DNA of 9,390 nt from Actinomycetota bacterium (GTDB taxonomy: Bacteria > Actinomycetota > Actinomycetes > Nanopelagicales > Nanopelagicaceae), in the NCBI GenBank assembly GCA_009924725.1, contig RFRA01000032.1, forward strand, positions 1-9,390, read 5' to 3'. The notes under the pieces were generated by a model. The model was not told where the DNA came from. It worked only from the letters and a program-made list of their open reading frames with translations, and did not search any database. The position numbers and the translations under genes are program-made. Shown one piece after another: positions 6,252-9,390 of this stretch; the first letter of the stretch is position 1, and the number at the start of each line of letters is the position of its first letter.

Positions 6252-8142
6252 AATTCAAGCACACCTAAAAGACCTGCCAATTAAGAAGCGCGAAGACCTG
6301 CGCAACGTAGCGATTATCGCGCACGTTGACCATGGCAAGACCACCCTTGTAGATGCCATGTTGTGGCAGTCCGGCGCATTCGCAGCACACAAAGTGCAGG
6401 GCGAAGGTCAAGATCGCATGATGGATTCAATGGATCTAGAACGCGAAAAGGGCATCACGATTCTTGCGAAGAATACAGCGGTAAAGCGCGGCGCAACAAT
6501 TGTTAACATCATTGACACTCCAGGCCACGCAGATTTCGGCGGCGAAGTTGAACGCGGACTTGAAATGGTTGACGGCGTTATCTTGTTAGTGGATGCCTCA
6601 GAAGGTCCACTGCCACAAACACGTTTCGTTTTGCGTAAAGCACTTGAGAAGAATCTGCCCGTTATTTTGTTGATCAACAAAGTTGATCGCCCCGATTCAC
6701 GTATCGCCGAAGTTGTTGACGAGGCATACGAACTATTCCTTGACCTCGGAGCGAATGAAGAACAAATTGAATTCCCAGTTGTCTACGCGTCCGCTAAAGC
6801 AGGGCGCGCATCACTAACTCGTCCAGCAGATGGTGGAATGCCAGTTGAAGAAAACCTCGATGTTTTATTTGACACTATCTTCTCGGCAATTCCAGCACCG
6901 GTTTATCACGAAGGTGCACCACTGCAAGCACACGTTACAAACCTTGACTCATCACCATTCCTTGGTCGTTTAGCTCTATGCCGCGTTCGCGAAGGTGTTA
7001 TTAAAAAGGGTCAATTTGTCACCTGGATTAAGACAGACGGAACAACAGAGCGCGTAAAGATTTCTGAGCTACTTATTACAGAAGCACTAGAGCGCGTACC
7101 GACCCTTGAAGCCCATCCGGGCGACATCATCGCCGTTGCGGGTATCGAGACAATTACCTTGGGCGAGACCCTGGCTGATACTGAAAATCCACATGCACTT
7201 CCACTAATCATCGTTGATGAGCCTTCTATTTCAATGACCATCGGTATCAATACCTCACCTCTAGCGGGCAAGAGCGGCAAGCTGCTTACTGCGCGCCAAG
7301 TTAAGGGCCGCCTTGATGCCGAGCTAGTCGGTAACGTCTCATTGCGTGTGCTAAACACTGAGCGTCCTGATACTTGGGAAGTTCAAGGTCGTGGCGAACT
7401 TCAGCTAGCTGTCCTAGTTGAAATCATGAAGCGCGAAGGTTTCGAACTAACAGTTGGTAAGCCACAGGTAGTTATTAAGAAGATTGATGGCAAGGTTCAC
7501 GAACCGATGGAGCGTTTAACAATTGATGCACCAGAAGAGTACTTAGGTGTTCTTACTCAGTTGATGGCACTTCGTAAGGGCCGCATGGAGCAAATGGTTA
7601 ACCACGGCACCGGTTGGATCCGCCTTGATTACAAAGTTCCTTCACGTGGTTTGATCGGATTCCGTACTGAGTTCTTAACTGAAACTCGCGGAACCGGTTT
7701 GCTACACCACGTATTTGATGGTTACGAGCCTTGGTTCGGAGATATTCGTACTCGTGCAACTGGTTCCCTGGTTTCAGATCGCATGGGCACCGTTACTTCA
7801 TACGCACTCTATGGAACCCAAGATCGCGGAACTATTTTCGTTGAACCAGGCGATGAAGTTTACGAAGGTATGGTCATTGGTGAGAACTCACGTAACGATG
7901 ACATGGACGTTAACTGTGTTCGCGAAAAGAAACTTACCAACATGCGTGCTTCAGGTACCGATGAATCAGAGCGTTTGATTCCACCTAAGAAGCTAAACAT
8001 GGAAGGGGCTCTTGAATTCTGTCGCGAAGACGAATGCGTTGAAGTAACTCCAGCAGTAGTACGTATTCGTAAAGTTGTCCTTGATCAAGCAGAACGTGGT
8101 CGCATGACTTCACGTCAAAAGAAGGCAAACTTAAACGTTTAA
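6244..8142 (+). CDS. typA: Translational GTPase TypA/BipA
   Basis: TypA (BipA) is an EF-G-like GTPase that binds the ribosome and supports 50S assembly and growth at low temperature or under stress. The 632-residue protein, somewhat longer than the 607 of E. coli, has G1 AHVDHGKT (26-33), switch I EREKGITI (66-73), G3 DTPGH (91-95), G4 NKVD (145-148) and G5 SAK (183-185). It then has the beta-barrel domain II, EF-G-like domains III and V, and the BipA-specific C-terminal domain, including GTGLLHHVFDGYEPW and the late lysine-rich GRMTSRQKKANLNV. An insertion at about 186-202 after the SAK motif and a slightly longer N-terminus are of the kind I recall in actinobacterial homologues. Its start lies inside ychF, with GTGGAG about ten bases upstream, so the two are co-transcribed. 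A terminator follows. Confidence 0.97.
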   Translation: MSKIQAHLKDLPIKKREDLRNVAIIAHVDHGKTTLVDAMLWQSGAFAAHKVQGEGQDRMMDSMDLEREKGITILAKNTAVKRGATIVNIIDTPGHADFGGEVERGLEMVDGVILLVDASEGPLPQTRFVLRKALEKNLPVILLINKVDRPDSRIAEVVDEAYELFLDLGANEEQIEFPVVYASAKAGRASLTRPADGGMPVEENLDVLFDTIFSAIPAPVYHEGAPLQAHVTNLDSSPFLGRLALCRVREGVIKKGQFVTWIKTDGTTERVKISELLITEALERVPTLEAHPGDIIAVAGIETITLGETLADTENPHALPLIIVDEPSISMTIGINTSPLAGKSGKLLTARQVKGRLDAELVGNVSLRVLNTERPDTWEVQGRGELQLAVLVEIMKREGFELTVGKPQVVIKKIDGKVHEPMERLTIDAPEEYLGVLTQLMALRKGRMEQMVNHGTGWIRLDYKVPSRGLIGFRTEFLTETRGTGLLHHVFDGYEPWFGDIRTRATGSLVSDRMGTVTSYALYGTQDRGTIFVEPGDEVYEGMVIGENSRNDDMDVNCVREKKLTNMRASGTDESERLIPPKKLNMEGALEFCREDECVEVTPAVVRIRKVVLDQAERGRMTSRQKKANLNV

Positions 8143-8146
8143 GTTT
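8127..8146. repeat. 20-bp perfect palindrome across the typA stop codon
   Basis: AAACTTAAAC is followed directly by its reverse complement GTTTAAGTTT, with no spacer. The typA TAA (8140-8142) lies within the right arm, so the codons Asn-Leu-Asn-Val-stop contribute to it. As RNA it would be an A/U-rich stem of about 8 bp with loop ACGU. As DNA it is a plausible dimer-binding site. A second weak inverted repeat, CCCTT/AAGGG, lies at 8160-8176. Confidence 0.6.
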
Positions 8147-8185
8147 TAAGCGCGCCAAACCCTTGATTTATAAGGGCGACACGCC

Positions 8186-8215
8186 GACAAAGCCCCCTTC
8201 GCTGGGGGCTTTGTC
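8186..8215 (+). terminator. Strong hairpin terminator behind typA
   Basis: GACAAAGCCCCC (8186-8197) pairs perfectly with GGGGGCTTTGTC (8204-8215) across the loop TTCGCT, a 12-bp stem. No long T tract follows, a U-poor arrangement often met in Actinobacteria. It lies 43 bp after the typA stop and ends the ychF-typA unit, isolating it from the gene pair that starts at 8303. The stem reads the same on both strands. Confidence 0.85.
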
Positions 8216-8221
8216 AGTGGT

Positions 8222-8297
8222 GCCCGCTTTACTCATCACATCGCAACCACTTAACAAGAGTTAAGCACTGCGAAACAACTAATGAGTAAAGGTGGGC
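8222..8297 (+). promoter_or_regulatory. Nested inverted-repeat leader with paired Shine-Dalgarno (candidate RNA switch or operator)
   Basis: Three inverted repeats are nested. The outer arms are GCCC (8222-8225) plus CTTTACTCAT (8227-8236), against ATGAGTAAAG (8282-8291) plus GGGC (8294-8297). The middle arms are TCGCA (8241-8245) and TGCGA (8269-8273). The inner arms are CTTAAC (8250-8255) and GTTAAG (8260-8265) around loop AAGA. Together they can fold into one long stem with small internal loops. The right outer arm contains AAAGGTGGG (8288-8296), the Shine-Dalgarno seven bases before the ATG at 8303, so folding would hide it. I recognise no known riboswitch class. The transcription start is unknown; if it lies inside the structure, these would act as DNA operators instead. 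The pairing is directly visible, but the function is inferred. Confidence 0.55.
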
Positions 8298-8302
8298 CTT
8301 AA

Positions 8303-8794
8303 ATGAATCTCAAAGAGCTAGCGCTTCAGTTATCTGCAATTACAGTCATTGCAAATGCTGCCAAGGAAACTAAAGATCGCCTGCGTCGTGAATTTGCCGA
8401 TGCCCTCGATGCCGTTGGTGCCGATTCAGTTAAAGCCAATCTTGATGGCGAAGAAATTGCCAAAGTCTCACTAGTTACCCCGAAAGCATCTCCTGAGATT
8501 CTCAATGAGCATGCTTTTACCGAGTGGGTGCGCGCCAATTACGAAACTGAGATTGTTCAATCCGTCCGCGAATCTTTCCGCAAGAAAATTCTCGATGATC
8601 TAAAGAACGTAAATGGCGACGCAATCCATCTCGAAACTGGCGAGGTTCTAGATTTTATTGCCTTTAATTCACGCGATTCCTATATCTCAACTCGCTTTAC
8701 TGAAACTGGCCGTGAGCTAATTACCGATGCTTTCCGCGCCGGCACGTTAAACCCTGGCGAAGTAATCGCTAACGAACTCATTGCGGCGGCTTAA
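8303..8794 (+). CDS. Phage-type hypothetical protein, first gene of a recombination-like pair
   Basis: The 163-residue product is soluble, without signal peptide or membrane segments. Residues 1-40 are helical and charged (LAITVIANAAKETKDRLRREF-like heptads). A short strand-like segment follows (EIAKVSLVTPKASPEI, 51-66), then AFTEWVRANYETEIVQSVRESFRKKIL (71-97), TGEVLDFI (112-119) and SYISTRFTETGRELITDAFRAGTL (126-149). This order, a V/SL-x-PK segment, an AF-x-WV helix, TGE and a Y-x-S-x-RF-x-x-x-G-R-E end, resembles small proteins I recall from actinophage DNA-metabolism clusters. No function is established, and I have not verified the family. The start is supported by the strong AAAGGTGGG site seven bases upstream. 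The next gene starts 3 bp after the stop. Codon use resembles the flanking host genes. Confidence 0.75.
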   Translation: MNLKELALQLSAITVIANAAKETKDRLRREFADALDAVGADSVKANLDGEEIAKVSLVTPKASPEILNEHAFTEWVRANYETEIVQSVRESFRKKILDDLKNVNGDAIHLETGEVLDFIAFNSRDSYISTRFTETGRELITDAFRAGTLNPGEVIANELIAAA

Positions 8795-8797
8795 TCC

Positions 8798-9373
8798 GTG
8801 AGCTACTTCGATATTGATCTATATGAGCCAGTTGAAAACCGTATTCAAGCATTCTGGAAGAAATTTCCTGATGGTCGCATCATTACTGATCTGCAACGCA
8901 CCGAACGCACCGATGGCCGCGTGGAATGGGTCTGTCGCACAGAGGCATTTACCAATCGCGAAGATGGCCGCCCACAAGCAACTGGTTTTGCTACCGAGAT
9001 CGAAGGCAGCAGCGTAATTAACCGAGCTAATGCCAGCGAGAACTGCGAAACCTCAAGCATTGGCCGTTGCCTAGCTAACTTGGGCTTTGCCGCTAAAGGT
9101 AAGCGCCCCAGCCGCGAAGAGATGGAGAAAGTTGCGCGGGCTAACCAAAACAACCGCAACAAGGCCCCAAAGCGCAATTTGGCCGAAGGAGACCTAGAGC
9201 GTTTACTTGAAGGCTTATCTGCTTGTAACTCACTAGCTGATCTAAATGCTTGGTCTGGCAAAGCTGCAACCTTTGCAATACCTGATGAGAAGCGTCTCGA
9301 ACTATTTTCAATCTTTAAAGTACAGCGCGAAACGCTAACTCACAGTCAAAGCAAGATTTCTGAAGTCGCCTAA
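8798..9373 (+). CDS. Putative phage-type single-strand annealing protein (Rad52/ERF-like), tentative
   Basis: The 191-residue product has an N-terminal domain (about 1-110) with NRIQAFWKKFPDGRIITDL (14-32), a strand region RVEWVCRTEAF (41-51), ATGFATE (61-67) and the block NRANASENCETSSIGRCLANLGF (75-97). This segment recalls the E-x-x-ETSAIGRALANLGF-like segment of actinophage proteins that I associate with Rad52/ERF-type annealing factors. A basic, asparagine-rich linker follows (112-127, NQNNRNKAPKRN), then a small helical C-terminal region (130-190). Such proteins coat single-stranded DNA and promote annealing during phage recombination. No ATPase motif is present, which fits an annealing role better than a RecA-like one. 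The start is GTG at 8798, 3 bp after the previous stop, with a weak GGCGG about nine bases upstream, so translation is probably coupled. No nuclease partner is visible before the window ends 17 bases later. Confidence 0.6.
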   Translation: MSYFDIDLYEPVENRIQAFWKKFPDGRIITDLQRTERTDGRVEWVCRTEAFTNREDGRPQATGFATEIEGSSVINRANASENCETSSIGRCLANLGFAAKGKRPSREEMEKVARANQNNRNKAPKRNLAEGDLERLLEGLSACNSLADLNAWSGKAATFAIPDEKRLELFSIFKVQRETLTHSQSKISEVA

Positions 9374-9390
9374 CTATTTGATTTCAATAG

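Noticed and set aside
8143..8302. Possible hidden gene, tRNA or small RNA in the 160-bp gap after typA
   Set aside because: No cloverleaf or ORF with a start site was found. The gap is accounted for by the palindrome, the terminator and the structured leader.
8845..9261. A 138-codon minus-strand open frame opposite the putative annealing gene
   Set aside because: It is a shadow of the plus-strand gene, which has a conserved-looking motif block, coupling to its neighbour and a C-terminal domain. The antisense product is serine/arginine-rich without a ribosome site.
1..9390. CRISPR array, insertion sequence or transposase remnants
   Set aside because: No regularly spaced direct repeats, terminal inverted repeats with target duplications or transposase motifs were seen.

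Overview
This 9.4 kb window looks like chromosomal DNA from a small-genome, moderately AT-rich actinobacterium. The block xseB-xseA-ispH-(small membrane protein)-ychF is a gene neighbourhood I know from Mycobacterium and other Actinobacteria. Several starts have TANNNT hexamers a few bases upstream, the actinobacterial leaderless arrangement. The low GC for an actinobacterium and frequent AT-ending codons suggest a freshwater planktonic lineage such as Nanopelagicales (acI). That placement is an inference from style, not a database result.

Left part (1-2227, minus strand): a probable operon of xseA and xseB (exonuclease VII subunits) followed by the 5' two-fifths or so of a class I [4Fe-4S] fumarase that runs off the left edge. 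Divergent from it by 26 bp is ispH (plus strand), the last enzyme of the MEP isoprenoid pathway. Its start is reset to 2254. ispH meets tail to tail, 5 bp apart, a small minus-strand gene of 77 codons. This gene encodes two copies of a 37-residue-period hydrophobic module and I do not recognise its family.

Middle part (3532-8142): rmuC and a four-helix membrane protein overlap on the minus strand (TAATG junction). Divergent from rmuC is the ychF-typA pair, two translation GTPase-family proteins that overlap by 8 bp. A 20-bp perfect palindrome spans the typA stop, and a 12-bp GC-rich terminator hairpin follows.

Right part (8143-9390): behind the typA terminator lies a two-gene unit, 3 bp apart, whose products resemble small actinophage DNA-metabolism proteins. 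The second resembles proteins I associate with phage single-strand annealing recombinases. Its 5' leader holds three nested inverted repeats (8222-8297), and the outermost pairs with the Shine-Dalgarno of the first gene. The innermost repeat is a relaxed match to the Gram-positive SOS box (AAC-N4-GTT core). This leader plus gene pair is the least ordinary part of the window and the best candidate for an undescribed regulated recombination module or the edge of an integrated element. No tRNA, rRNA, CRISPR array or insertion sequence was seen.
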